From contig NZ_BMUZ01000003.1 of the NCBI RefSeq assembly GCF_014650455.1, positions 434,001-498,000 of the forward strand: a stretch of 64,000 nucleotides of DNA. The letters are read 5' to 3'. The notes below the pieces were generated by a model. That model worked only from the letters and a program-made list of their open reading frames with translations, made no database searches and was not told the origin of the DNA. Made by a program: the position numbers and the translations under genes. Below, piece by piece: positions 24,920 to 33,065 of the stretch (positions within the stretch are counted from its first letter, which is position 1; each line of letters starts with the position of its first letter). The stretch is from Streptomyces xanthochromogenes (GTDB lineage: Bacteria > Actinomycetota > Actinomycetes > Streptomycetales > Streptomycetaceae).

Positions 24920-25858
24920 ATGTCCCACTTTCCCGCACCCCGTGACGAGGGGAACCTGCCCGCACCTCGTGACGAGAGGAATCTGCCCGCGCTCAGCGCA
25001 CAACCGTTGATCCGCCTGGACGCCTACGTGGCCGAGGACGGGTCGACGGTGGTCAACGGCCATCTGCTGACGATGGGCGGCACCCGGCCGCCCAACGAGG
25101 CGATCCTCGACGCCGTAGCCATGTTCGCCCGCACCCTGGGGGCCCCGGTGGCGGCGACCGTCATCGACCGCACCGTGCAGCAGGTGGCACGGCTCCGGGT
25201 CCACCCGGACGGTTCCAGTTACACGATCGCCGACGCGGAGGATCTGCCTCCCGGCCACGAACGGACGACCGCGGAGGAGCAGGCGTTCCCTCCGCTCGCC
25301 CGCGTCGAGCGGATCATCCAGCATGCCCAACGCGAGGAGCTGCACGCGGCGTTCGTCCTCGCCAGTGCCCTTCGGGAACACCTGACGCTGCGCAGGGGCG
25401 TGGAGGACGACCTCTCGCTCGAAGCGCGGGCGATCGAGGCGTACATGGCGTTCCTGCGCGGCGACTACACGGTCTCCACCGTCCTCGCACTGACCGTCGC
25501 GCGCATCCGGTGCCGCACCGACCTCAATCGGGCCGCGCCCGAGGTGGCCCGCGCCACCGCGGCCTGGCAGCGGCTGGAGGACGAGGGCCAGGTGGCGGCC
25601 CGCGGGCAGGAACTGCTCTACATGTGGGACCGGTTGTCCGCGGAGGGCCTGGTGCAGCACCAGGCGCACCACACCATGGCTCTGGCTGTCCGCAATCGCC
25701 TCGAACGTGGCAGCCAGTACGTGGAGGCTCCGGCGGGGCCCCCCGCTGCGGCTCTGACTGCGGCTCAGGGGCCCGCTGCCCCGGAGGACACGCCGCTCAG
25801 GCGCAGTCGAAGGGGGCTTCGGCGCTTCACCAGGTGGCCGGGGCGGGCTGCCGACTGA
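24920..25858 (+). CDS. Conserved hypothetical protein with a duplicated N-terminal motif
   Basis: A 312-residue soluble protein of unknown function. The N-terminus has a perfect in-frame duplication pattern, PAPRDEGNL then PAPRDERNL (27-bp units at 24932-24985). A small domain (LIRLDAYVAEDGSTVVNGHL through SYTIADAED, about 30-115) resembles the N-terminal beta-rich domain of other actinobacterial hypothetical proteins. An all-helical domain follows (about 120-265). The C-terminus is low-complexity and basic. It starts 6 bp after the NlpC/P60 stop, so it is probably co-transcribed and may serve the cell envelope. Confidence 0.65.
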   Translation: MSHFPAPRDEGNLPAPRDERNLPALSAQPLIRLDAYVAEDGSTVVNGHLLTMGGTRPPNEAILDAVAMFARTLGAPVAATVIDRTVQQVARLRVHPDGSSYTIADAEDLPPGHERTTAEEQAFPPLARVERIIQHAQREELHAAFVLASALREHLTLRRGVEDDLSLEARAIEAYMAFLRGDYTVSTVLALTVARIRCRTDLNRAAPEVARATAAWQRLEDEGQVAARGQELLYMWDRLSAEGLVQHQAHHTMALAVRNRLERGSQYVEAPAGPPAAALTAAQGPAAPEDTPLRRSRRGLRRFTRWPGRAAD

Positions 25859-25981
25859 GTCCGGCCCCGTCGGGGGCCCAATGAGTCCCACCCCGTCGAG
25901 GGAAGCACCACGATCCAAACGGGCGGACCCCCTGAGCCATCCTGCCCAGGGGGTGCCCGACAACGCGGCGATGCTGCTCCG

Positions 25982-26389
25982 CTAGAAGCGACCGCCGGTG
26001 ACGCGCGTGAAGGGGCCCTGTCCGCGTCGGGCCGCCACGCGTCCGAGGCTGTACGCACCGGCCAGGGCCGCCAGGGCGCCCCCTCCCGCACAAGCCGCTA
26101 TCTGCTTGCGCTTCCGGACCACGGTCCACGCCGTCGAGGCGGCCTGGACGGACTTGCCCGGAATGGTGGACAGCATCTCGCCGCCCGCCTTGGCCTTGGA
26201 CCGCAATGCCAGCACGCTGCCCGTCGCCTGGTCCTTGCCCTCGGCGGCCGCGGACTTGGCACTGTTCGCAGCCGATGAAGCCTTGGTCCCAGCGGCCCCA
26301 GCAGCCCTGGCTCCGCTGCTGGCCGAGCGAGTTGCGGTCTTGGCCGCAGTGCTTTTCGTGGACTCGTTGTTCTTCGCTGTTTCCGACAT
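25982..26389 (-). CDS. Ala/Ser/Lys-rich protein with a C-terminal membrane segment
   Basis: A 135-residue protein. Residues 1-60 are almost entirely Ala, Ser, Thr, Lys and Gly (for example SSAANSAKSAAAEG), which is histone-tail-like and probably disordered. A hydrophobic segment IAACAGGGALAALAGAYSLG (about 96-115) follows VVRKRKQ and precedes a basic end (RVAARRGQG). It could be a membrane-tethered nucleic-acid- or envelope-binding protein; no family is recognised. A possible sigma-B-like promoter (GTTT-N15-GGCTAA) lies directly upstream. Confidence 0.6.
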   Translation of the reverse strand: MSETAKNNESTKSTAAKTATRSASSGARAAGAAGTKASSAANSAKSAAAEGKDQATGSVLALRSKAKAGGEMLSTIPGKSVQAASTAWTVVRKRKQIAACAGGGALAALAGAYSLGRVAARRGQGPFTRVTGGRF

Positions 26390-26790
26390 GGAGTCCGTTT
26401 AGCCGCTGTGTCCGGATCGAAACGGGCCGGGTGCGGCTCAAATCGAACTTACGCAGCATCGGGCACTCGTCCTCCACCGGCCGCCCCCTGGCTCGCAACG
26501 ATCCGTCCCCAGCAGGATGCAGGCGTCGGTCGACAGCCGGAACCCCCCACTTCCACCAGAGCCGGCCTCCGCCAACTCCGCACGGATGCAAGCATTTCCC
26601 GCAACGGGGCGTGACAGCGAACCAGTTGGAACGGCCCGTACGGTGCAGGACGTCCCGCCCGTCGGACCGGGCGCTCGGGACCGGGCCCGTCAAGGGGCGG
26701 CGGCCCGTGCGGCAGCAGGTGGGCACGCCCCTCGCCGACCCGTCCGTAAAGGTGCGGGCACTCGGCCGTGCGGCCCACCTGCTCATGTGC
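26390..26790. other. Intergenic region with a possible sigma-B-type promoter
   Basis: About 400 bp without a convincing gene. Reading leftward, GTTT-N15-GGCTAA ends about 7 bp before the Ala/Ser/Lys-rich gene. This resembles the Streptomyces stress sigma factor consensus (GTTT-N14-17-GGGTAY) but deviates in the -10 element. Nothing else was seen. Confidence 0.35.
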
Positions 26791-27258
26791 TCACTCGGCC
26801 GCGGCGATCCAGTGCTCCAACTGCTCGATGGTCGTGGCGGGGTCGGCGACCAGCGCGGCCAGCCGGTCGTCGGCGGAGTTGAGGGTGGCGAGGGCGGGAC
26901 AGCGGTGGCAGGCGTCCACTCCTGTCTGGTTCCACCACTTGCAGCGCGGACGGAGGTGGCACCGCGGCACGGCTCCCGTCTCCTGCGGCGACGGCAGCGT
27001 CTGGATGCGCTGGATCAGACCGCAGTCGTCGCCCACCCGGTTCGCGCACGCGGACGTGCAGTGCGACGCGAACCGGAGCACACGGTTGGGCGCGATGCCT
27101 TCGGGGATGCTCGACAGCACGTCCGCCGCGGGCACCGGCTCGTCCAGGTAGACGACTTGGCCCTTCTCTCCCGACCTGACGCCCAGGACAAGCGATTCCG
27201 GACGGTGGGCGTCTCCGCTCGGGCACCAACTGATCTGGTCTTCGCCGCGATCGTCCAC
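26791..27258 (-). CDS. Cysteine-rich protein, possible Fe-S or zinc protein
   Basis: A 155-residue protein with eight Cys. One is near the N-terminus (ISWCPSG). Then come HCTSACANRVGDDCGL (Cx3C-x7-C) and PRCHLRPRCKWWNQTGVDAC followed by HRCP (Cx5C-x10-CxxC). This clustering suggests a metal site, most likely an Fe-S cluster or zinc, with the C-terminal helix (TTIEQLEHWIAAAE) outside it. No family is recognised. GTG 27258 is preferred because GGAGG lies 8 nt upstream; GTG 27267 is also in frame. It begins 19 bp after the stop of a small secreted protein, with which it forms an operon. Confidence 0.65.
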   Translation of the reverse strand: MDDRGEDQISWCPSGDAHRPESLVLGVRSGEKGQVVYLDEPVPAADVLSSIPEGIAPNRVLRFASHCTSACANRVGDDCGLIQRIQTLPSPQETGAVPRCHLRPRCKWWNQTGVDACHRCPALATLNSADDRLAALVADPATTIEQLEHWIAAAE

Positions 27259-27277
27259 GGTGCGCACCTCCGCGTCC

Positions 27278-27502
27278 TCAGGAAGACGCGGTGTCGGCGC
27301 CGTCGGGGGTGGTAAGGATCAGGCCCAGAATGGGCCCGCCGGTGGTTCCGCCGAGTTGCTGCTCGGCGACGACGGCTCTCTGGATGTGCGCGGACAGGTT
27401 CTGTGCGTCGGTTCTCTCGGCGGCGTTGGCCACGCCACCGGCGGCGAGGAGTCCGGTGACGAGCGCGGCCGTAGCGGCTGCGGCACGAAGGTTGGGGTTC
27501 AT
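27278..27502 (-). CDS. Small secreted protein paired with the Cys-rich protein
   Basis: A 74-residue protein: NPNLRAAAATAALVTGLLAA with a signal-peptide cut at ANA near residue 27, leaving about 47 residues. The mature part contains AERTDAQNLSAHIQRAVVAE and QQLGGTTGGPILGLILTTP. A perfect AAGGAGG site 5 nt upstream supports ATG 27502. There are no Cys residues and no known domain. Its small size, export signal and tight linkage to a Cys-rich cytoplasmic protein make the pair unusual. A signalling or structural peptide is possible, but nothing proves it. Confidence 0.65.
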   Translation of the reverse strand: MNPNLRAAAATAALVTGLLAAGGVANAAERTDAQNLSAHIQRAVVAEQQLGGTTGGPILGLILTTPDGADTASS

Positions 27503-27965
27503 GCTGTCCTCCTTGACATTGTCGTCTCGACTGACAAGGGCGACCGTATGCATCAACTCCCCTCCGCGGAAGGCGCTTTGGTGCGTACTTAATTTCGTCA
27601 AAGTGCGGAGTACGGCGTCGCGCCGACCGTAAGCCCGGCTCCTGTCGGACCCGCACCCCCGCATTCCGCCTGCGCCTGTCCAGCGGCCAGGAGTGACGGC
27701 GCACGCCAGCAGCATCCTGACCTGTGAACTGGAACTGCGTGAGGTGGTCGGAGGCTGGGACGGCCAACTGAGGCGCATCGATGCCCAGTTGGCCGTGCGC
27801 AAGCCTCGACCCCACGCACCAGTTAGCACGCCGGGCTCTCATCGATCTCGGATGCGTGGCTCTGAGCAGGTCGACAGCTCAGGCCGCCACATACACCGTG
27901 GAGGTGATCGCGGCAGCGCAGCCGACGGTCCGCCCGAACCGAACGAACCGCCATGCCGCTCGCAA
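27503..27965. other. Intergenic region, no gene recognised
   Basis: About 460 bp between the small secreted protein and the EF-hand gene. Frames on both strands lack motifs and codon bias. Reading leftward, TTGACGAAATTAAG near 27585-27600 is an AT-rich patch that could hold the promoter of the secreted-protein operon. Confidence 0.4.
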
Positions 27966-28526
27966 CTACGCTCCCTGGAGGCCGCGTTGCCCGGGGATAC
28001 GACCGCAGAGCCAGTTGCCCGGGTCCTCCGGCTCGCCGCTGATCCAGAACTGACGCCACAACAGCGCGAATTCCTCCCGGCTGAGGTGACCGTCACCGTT
28101 CAGGTCCAGCCTCTCGAAGACGCCCGTCATGTCCACGGGTCGGCCGTTCCAGGTCTCGACGAGCATGCGGTGTTCATCCGGGGAGATGCGGCCGTCCCCG
28201 TTGGCGTCCACGGCGTCGAAGATGGTGTCGGCGGTGGCGGTGACCTCCGCGACCATCGTGGGCAGCCGGTCCACGAGGGAGAGCAGTTCGCCCATGTCGA
28301 CGGCGCCGTCGCCGTTGGCGTCCCCCTCCTCCAGCAATGCCGCCCACCAACCCATCAGGAGCGCCTCGACCTTGGCGCGCAGCTCCGTGCCCGGGCCCAC
28401 GGCCGGTAGTCGGCTCCAGCGGGAGACGAGCGCGACGAAGTCCTCCTCGCGCAAGAATCCGTCACCGTCCGCGTCGAACGCGGCGAACATTCCCTTGAGC
28501 TTGAGTTCCTGAAACGCATTGGCCAT
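27966..28526 (-). CDS. Four-EF-hand calcium-binding protein (calerythrin-like)
   Basis: A 186-residue cytoplasmic protein with four canonical EF-hand loops: DADGDGFLREED (18-29), DANGDGAVDMGE (69-80), DANGDGRISPDE (107-118) and DLNGDGHLSREE (141-152). All four keep the D-x-[DN]-x-D-G pattern and a final acidic residue, so all should bind calcium. The spacing matches the sarcoplasmic calcium-binding/calerythrin family of actinobacteria. It probably buffers or senses calcium. ATG 28526 is the start of the conserved region, after a GGGAGG site. Confidence 0.9.
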   Translation of the reverse strand: MANAFQELKLKGMFAAFDADGDGFLREEDFVALVSRWSRLPAVGPGTELRAKVEALLMGWWAALLEEGDANGDGAVDMGELLSLVDRLPTMVAEVTATADTIFDAVDANGDGRISPDEHRMLVETWNGRPVDMTGVFERLDLNGDGHLSREEFALLWRQFWISGEPEDPGNWLCGRIPGQRGLQGA

Positions 28527-28758
28527 GCGCGGCCTCCCTCGACGCCGGACCGGCGGACAGCGGGAACTATAGGTTGGGGCTCGCCCCCGCCTCCACGAGC
28601 ACATGTGCGCGAAGGGTCAACCGCGTAAGTGGATGTGCGCCGACCCGTCCGCCTGCGAATGCCGCCCGTCCGCCGGGGAATGCCCACCGGGAATCCCGGG
28701 GCCGCCGCGCGCATACGGGTCGCCTTGCGCCCGCGACCTCCGGGGTGACACTGGAAGC

Positions 28759-29040
28759 GTGGCGGACAGCGAAGCGGAGACGGAGCGGCGCCTGGAGCGA
28801 GTCATCCTCGCGTTGCTGGATTCCCGGGACCCGAGTTCCTCGATCTGCCCCTCCGACGCCGCACGGGCGGCGTACGAAGGCGACGACGACGGCTGGCGCG
28901 CGCTCATGGAACCGACCCGGCGCGCAGCCCGGCGGCTGGTCGCCGCACACGAGGTGGAGATCACCCAGGCCGGCCGACCGGTCGACCCGGCAACCGCCGA
29001 GGGCCCGATTCGCATTCGCCGCGCCCGCCGCCGCTCCTGA
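28759..29040 (+). CDS. DUF3253 protein
   Basis: A 93-residue protein containing the full DUF3253 signature: ERRLERVILALLDSRDPSSS, then ICPSDAARAAYEGDDDGWRA, then ITQAGRPVDPATAEGPIRIR. The fold is predicted as a small winged-helix-like domain. GTG 28759 follows GGAA and is the best start; longer in-frame extensions look non-coding. The role is unknown. Basic C-terminus (RRARRRS). Confidence 0.85.
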   Translation: MADSEAETERRLERVILALLDSRDPSSSICPSDAARAAYEGDDDGWRALMEPTRRAARRLVAAHEVEITQAGRPVDPATAEGPIRIRRARRRS

Positions 29041-29112
29041 GGCATCCGGTGCCGGCCTCGACGGAGGGCGTGGATCCCGGGCCCCCACCGTCGGCCTGGC
29101 GTCGGCCTGGCG

Positions 29113-31833
29113 TCAGGACAGGATCTCGATGTACCCCTCTGTTCCGTGCACGCGAATCCGCTGCCCGTCCCGGATCAGCCCGGTGGCCCGATCCACACCG
29201 ACGACGGCCGGCAGGCCGTACTCGCGCGCGATCACCGCGCCGTGCGTCATGAGGCCGCCCACCTCCGTCACCAGACCCGCGATGCCGACGAAGAGCGGGG
29301 ACCAACTGGGGTCCGTGAAGGTCGTGACCAGGATGTCGCCCGCCTCCAGGTCGGCATCCGCCATGTCCAGAATGACCCGGGCCCTGCCCTCGACGGTCCC
29401 CGCGGACACCGGGAGACCGACCAGGGCGCCGACCGGCGCGTCGTCACGCCGGTACGCGCCGGTGACCGCCTCACCGTCCGAGGTGAGAACTCGGGGCGGT
29501 GTGAGCGCCTGGTACGCCCGGAAGTCGTCCTTGCGCTGCCGGATGAGCCGGTCGTCCACCCGGTGTGAGTCGGCCGCCGCCCGCAGCTCCTCGAACGTGA
29601 GGTAGAAGATGTCCTCCCGCTCGGGAATCACCTCGGCCCGCACAAGACGTTCGGCCTCGCGCATCAGGGCTCGCTTGTAGACGAAGGAGCGGCTGACGAT
29701 GCCGTACTTGGGGTACTCCCGGTACCCGATGAAGGCACGGACCTGGTCGATCATTCGCTTGGCGTCGTCGGCCTTGCGCTCGCCGTCGTCCGGCAGCGCC
29801 CGCAGGCGTGACAGGACGTCCTGTTCCTTCCTCAGCGCCTTTTGCCGCCCCTGCTCGAAGCGCCGTTCGGCGGCACCCGGCTCGAAGTTCCTCACGTTGT
29901 CGAGGATCGCGGGCACGAGCGTGCTGGGGCGCTCTCCCCAACGCGGCCTCGTGATGTCGATCTCGCCGGCACAACGCATGCCGTACCGGTCGAGGTAGGC
30001 CGCGATGGCGGCGTGTGCTTCGACGCCGCCCGGGACCTTCGCCAACTCGTCCAGGAAGTCCCCGTCCCGGAGACCCTCGCTACGCGAACCGTCGCTACGA
30101 AATCCCGCGTCATGAACGCCCTGCAGGAAGGCCACGACCTCCGGGTGCGGGCGGATGACGTCCGCGACGTCGAGCAGGTCGAGCCCCATCTCGGACGTGA
30201 TGTTGTCGGGGGCGGAGAGCGTGAGCGTGTCAGCCGCGTTCTTCTCGCCGAGCCACTCGTACAACTTGTCGTTGAGCCACCACGTGGCCTCCATCCCGGC
30301 CATGATCGCCTGAAGGTTCAGCGGGTCACTGAGGACCCGCTTGTGCTCCTCGAAGGCCTCCAGGAGGAAGTCGAACAGTGCCGGCCCGGTCAGCGTCCCG
30401 ATGTCCCGTTCCAGAGCGGCGTTGGAGGCCCGGTTGCGCTCGATCAGTTCGCCCACGATCGCCGGGTCCGGCTCGCTGGGGAGCGGTGCGCGCGAGGGGG
30501 GCGCATCCGAAGCCTGCACATCCGGAGCGACGGCATTCGGAGCGACGGTGTTCGCTCCGGCCGGGCTCCCCTCGGGCGGCGCGACGGGGGGCGTCCCCGG
30601 GAGCGAGGGGACGAAGTCGCCGCGGTCGAGGACTGTTTCCAGCGCGTCCCTGACCAGTGGGTCGCCCCGCCCCATGATGTCCAGGAGGCCGGCGCGGCTC
30701 GCGGGTGAGGCCAGGCGCCGGGCCACGTCGACGAACAGCCGCCCGCCCGCCTCGTGCATCGGCGCCATGGCCGTCAACTGCCAGACGGAGACCCCGAGGG
30801 GTTTCATGGGGTCGGTCATCATCTGCTGGTGCCCGACGGAGACATAGACATGGTTCTCCGCGTCGTCCGCCTCGGGGACGGGGAACAACGTCGTGATCGG
30901 CCGACTCTGGACGATCCGGAAACCGCCATCGGCCAGGCACCATTCGATGTCCTGCGGGCGGCCGAAGTGCGCTTCGATCCGCCTCCCGAGCTCCACGAGC
31001 CGCACGACCTGCGCATCCGTCAGCGCCGGCTGCTGCTGCCGTTCCGCGGCGATCGCCACTTCGTGCGTACCGCCGTCGGGCAGCGCGTCAATGGCGCGCT
31101 GTTTGGTGGCGATCGACCTCGCGAAGACCTCGCCGTCCCGCACTTTGAAGACGTCCGGGTTCACGAGCCCGGAGACCAGGGCCTCGCCGAGCCCGAACCC
31201 GGCGTCCACGGTGGCGACCTTCCGGTTTCCGGTGACGGGATCCGCCGTGAAGAGGATGCCGGACACCTGCGGGAACACCATCTGCTGCACGACGACCGCC
31301 ATGCGGACCGAACGGTGGTCGATGCCGTTCCGCCGGCGGTAGATCACGGCACGCTCGGTGAAGAGCGAGGCCCAGCAGCGGCTGATGTGGCGCAGGATCG
31401 CCGACGGCCCCACGACGTTCAGGTACGTGTCCTGCTGACCGGCGAAGGAGGCCGTCGGCAGGTCCTCCGCCGTCGCACTGGACCTGACGGCACAGGCGGT
31501 CCGCTCACCGACCCGGGCGAGGGCACGGGTGATCGCCTCCGCGAGATCGTCCGGGACGGCAATCCCCTCGATGGTTCGCCGGACCCGCTCGCTGAGCGTG
31601 CGCATCCCGTCCCGGTCGTCGGGGCTCAGGCGCGACAGTTCGTCCAGCAGCTTGCTCAACGACGGTGCTTGCGCCACCGTCCGCCGGAAGGCGTCGGTGG
31701 TCACGCAGAAACCGCCCGGTACGCGGATGCCTTCGATCCGCGACAGTTCGCCCAGGTGCGCGCCCTTGCCGCCGACGACGGCGACCTGCGTCCGGTCGAC
31801 CTCCTGGAGGTCGACCACATACTGCTCGCTCAC
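29113..31833 (-). CDS. rph: Rifampin phosphotransferase (PEP-synthase-like three-domain enzyme)
   Basis: A 906-residue enzyme: N-terminal ATP-grasp domain, central antibiotic-binding domain, and C-terminal swivelling phosphohistidine domain. YVVDLQEVD, then GGKGAHLGELSRIEG and PGFCVTTDAFRRT match the start of RPH proteins. VRSSATAEDLPTASFAGQQD and NPDVFKVRDG are ATP-grasp segments. The catalytic His lies in GLMTHGAVIAREYGLPAVVG near the end. RPH inactivates rifamycins by moving the beta-phosphate of ATP to the ansa-chain hydroxyl. An unusual Pro/Ala-rich linker (about 430-460) carries a duplicated stretch. GTG 31833 has GGAGG 7 nt upstream. A RAE-like site upstream supports rifamycin-induced expression. 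PEP synthase is less likely because the RPH-type segments match. Confidence 0.85.
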   Translation of the reverse strand: MSEQYVVDLQEVDRTQVAVVGGKGAHLGELSRIEGIRVPGGFCVTTDAFRRTVAQAPSLSKLLDELSRLSPDDRDGMRTLSERVRRTIEGIAVPDDLAEAITRALARVGERTACAVRSSATAEDLPTASFAGQQDTYLNVVGPSAILRHISRCWASLFTERAVIYRRRNGIDHRSVRMAVVVQQMVFPQVSGILFTADPVTGNRKVATVDAGFGLGEALVSGLVNPDVFKVRDGEVFARSIATKQRAIDALPDGGTHEVAIAAERQQQPALTDAQVVRLVELGRRIEAHFGRPQDIEWCLADGGFRIVQSRPITTLFPVPEADDAENHVYVSVGHQQMMTDPMKPLGVSVWQLTAMAPMHEAGGRLFVDVARRLASPASRAGLLDIMGRGDPLVRDALETVLDRGDFVPSLPGTPPVAPPEGSPAGANTVAPNAVAPDVQASDAPPSRAPLPSEPDPAIVGELIERNRASNAALERDIGTLTGPALFDFLLEAFEEHKRVLSDPLNLQAIMAGMEATWWLNDKLYEWLGEKNAADTLTLSAPDNITSEMGLDLLDVADVIRPHPEVVAFLQGVHDAGFRSDGSRSEGLRDGDFLDELAKVPGGVEAHAAIAAYLDRYGMRCAGEIDITRPRWGERPSTLVPAILDNVRNFEPGAAERRFEQGRQKALRKEQDVLSRLRALPDDGERKADDAKRMIDQVRAFIGYREYPKYGIVSRSFVYKRALMREAERLVRAEVIPEREDIFYLTFEELRAAADSHRVDDRLIRQRKDDFRAYQALTPPRVLTSDGEAVTGAYRRDDAPVGALVGLPVSAGTVEGRARVILDMADADLEAGDILVTTFTDPSWSPLFVGIAGLVTEVGGLMTHGAVIAREYGLPAVVGVDRATGLIRDGQRIRVHGTEGYIEILS

Positions 31834-31915
31834 TGCGACACCTCCGAGGCAGCCGTACTCCGTCGCTCTGCGCCGCCCCATCGAATCACCGCAGCAGCCA
31901 CCCCTGTCGCATCCC

Positions 31916-31943
31916 TTGCCGGCGACGGTCCCGCGTCGGCAAG
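31916..31943 (-). promoter_or_regulatory. Inverted repeat in the rph leader
   Basis: CTTGCCGGCGACG pairs with CGTCGGCAAG with a two-base bulge. It lies about 80 bp upstream of the rph start codon, inside the presumed 5' leader. It could act as an attenuator or as a degenerate second regulator site. Confidence 0.35.
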
Positions 31944-31967
31944 CCTTGACTCCGCCGGGTGATTGGG

Positions 31968-31988
31968 CCGTACCGCCCGGCGGTACGG
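31968..31988 (-). promoter_or_regulatory. Perfect 10-bp-arm inverted repeat in the rph leader
   Basis: CCGTACCGCC-C-GGCGGTACGG is a perfect palindrome around one base, about 135 bp upstream of the rph start. It may be an operator for a repressor or a leader hairpin. There is no T-run behind it. Confidence 0.45.
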
Positions 31989-32116
31989 AACGCCTCCGGT
32001 CGGCCTCCTGGCCGGTTCGACATCAGCGCGCCCCTTGGACGTCGACAACAGCTCACGCACGTAGTGCCCTCATTTCCGCAGGTTGTGGCCTCGGCGGACG
32101 ATTCTGCGCCCTGACC

Positions 32117-32136
32117 GGGGCCTTGCGGCAAGCCCC
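32117..32136 (-). promoter_or_regulatory. Rifamycin-associated element (RAE)-like site upstream of rph
   Basis: Read toward rph the sequence is GGGGCTTGCCGCAAGGCCCC. The published RAE, a short inverted repeat found upstream of rifamycin-resistance genes in actinobacteria, is from memory GGGGCTTGC..GCAAGGCCCC, so this is an almost exact match. It lies 284 bp upstream of the rph start codon. A TTATAG box (32150-32145) just before it could be the -10 element, which would place the site at the transcription start. Confidence 0.65.
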
Positions 32137-32159
32137 CCGGCCCGCTATAAGTTGAGAGT

Positions 32160-32183
32160 GGCCAGGAGAGATCTCTCCTGGCC
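32160..32183. terminator. Perfect 24-bp palindrome, probable terminator of the TetR gene
   Basis: GGCCAGGAGAGATCTCTCCTGGCC is fully self-complementary and gives a 10-bp stem with a GATC loop. It lies 66 bp past the TetR stop, between that gene and the RAE-like site. A T-run is absent. A regulatory site is also possible. Confidence 0.5.
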
Positions 32184-32248
32184 TTTGCCGTTCGTCCTCC
32201 TGGGGATGCGGCCGGGGCCGCGTAGCTCAGCCGTCCGAGCCTCAGCAG

Positions 32249-32995
32249 TCACCCGTCGACGGCCAAGCGGTTCAGCCACTCCCCCAGGAGATGCTGCTCG
32301 GCGACGCTGAGGTTCGTCTGGTCGGGCAGCGCGGCGCGCAGGGCGCGTGCCGCGCCTGCCGGGCCCGGGTGCCGCACGGCCGGCCGTTCGTTGGTGACAG
32401 CGGTGACCATGGCTTCGCGCAGGGCGGTCAACAGGGCCGGGTCGCGCCGGTCTTGAGGCAACGACAACCAGGTGAGCACCGCGCCGCGCCCCGTCGCGTG
32501 AATGATCTGAGCGGCGAGCTCCTCATCCACGCGGAGCCAGCCGCCCGCGGCAAGGCGCCTGACCCGGCCTCTCAGGATCTCCATGCCCGCCCGGAACGAC
32601 GCGGAGTCGGCCCTGGTGGGCTCGCTGTACATCAGCGTGAAGAGCGCGGGGTTGGCAAGACCGAATTCGGTCGCCATTTCCCAGCCCGCCCTCAGGTCCT
32701 CGATGGGGTCCTCCGGGTCCGGGTCCACGTGCTTGGTCGCGAGGAACGCGGCGAAGCCGTGCTCGGCCACGGCGTCGAGCAATCCGTTCTTGTCGCCGAA
32801 CAGCCGGTAGATGGCGGGGGGTTGCATGCCCGCCGCGTCGGCGACCGCGCGGGTGGTGACCGCATCACGCCCCTCACGCGTCAGGAGCCCGATGGCGGCC
32901 TCGATCACCCTTTGCCGGGGTTGTTCCCGGCCGGGCGATGCCGTGTCGGACTTGTCGGTCGGGGTGTCGTCCTGCCCAGGTGAACGCGATGCCAT
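32249..32995 (-). CDS. TetR-family transcriptional regulator
   Basis: A 248-residue regulator with a disordered N-terminus (about 25 residues). Its helix-turn-helix (RQRVIEAAIGLLTREGRDAV, then TTRAVADAAGMQPPAIYRLF, then GDKNGLLDAVAEHGF) covers residues about 27-75. A larger ligand domain follows, with a QIIHATGRGAVL segment typical of actinobacterial members. The gene is divergent from an NAD(P)-binding oxidoreductase across a 100-bp AT-rich region with an inverted repeat, the likely operator. It reads toward rph but is separated from it by a strong palindrome, so control of rph is unlikely. Confidence 0.88.
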   Translation of the reverse strand: MASRSPGQDDTPTDKSDTASPGREQPRQRVIEAAIGLLTREGRDAVTTRAVADAAGMQPPAIYRLFGDKNGLLDAVAEHGFAAFLATKHVDPDPEDPIEDLRAGWEMATEFGLANPALFTLMYSEPTRADSASFRAGMEILRGRVRRLAAGGWLRVDEELAAQIIHATGRGAVLTWLSLPQDRRDPALLTALREAMVTAVTNERPAVRHPGPAGAARALRAALPDQTNLSVAEQHLLGEWLNRLAVDG

Positions 32996-33031
32996 GAATC
33001 AACGATACCGCATTAGTGATTTCGACGTTAT

Positions 33032-33065
33032 TATCGATGGTACCGTTGGATGGCTTCCATCGATA
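33032..33065. promoter_or_regulatory. Inverted repeat between TetR and oxidoreductase genes, probable operator
   Basis: TATCGATGG and CCATCGATA are perfect 9-bp arms 16 bp apart, with a related GGTACC core between them. It lies in the only AT-rich stretch between the two divergent genes, 37 bp from the TetR start and 30 bp from the oxidoreductase start. Confidence 0.55.

Noticed and set aside
32214..32240. tRNA-like stretch GGGGCCGCGTAGCTCAG followed by GAGC
   Set aside because: It resembles an acceptor 5' end and D-arm, but no anticodon or T-arm follows. Not a tRNA; an attachment-site remnant cannot be shown.
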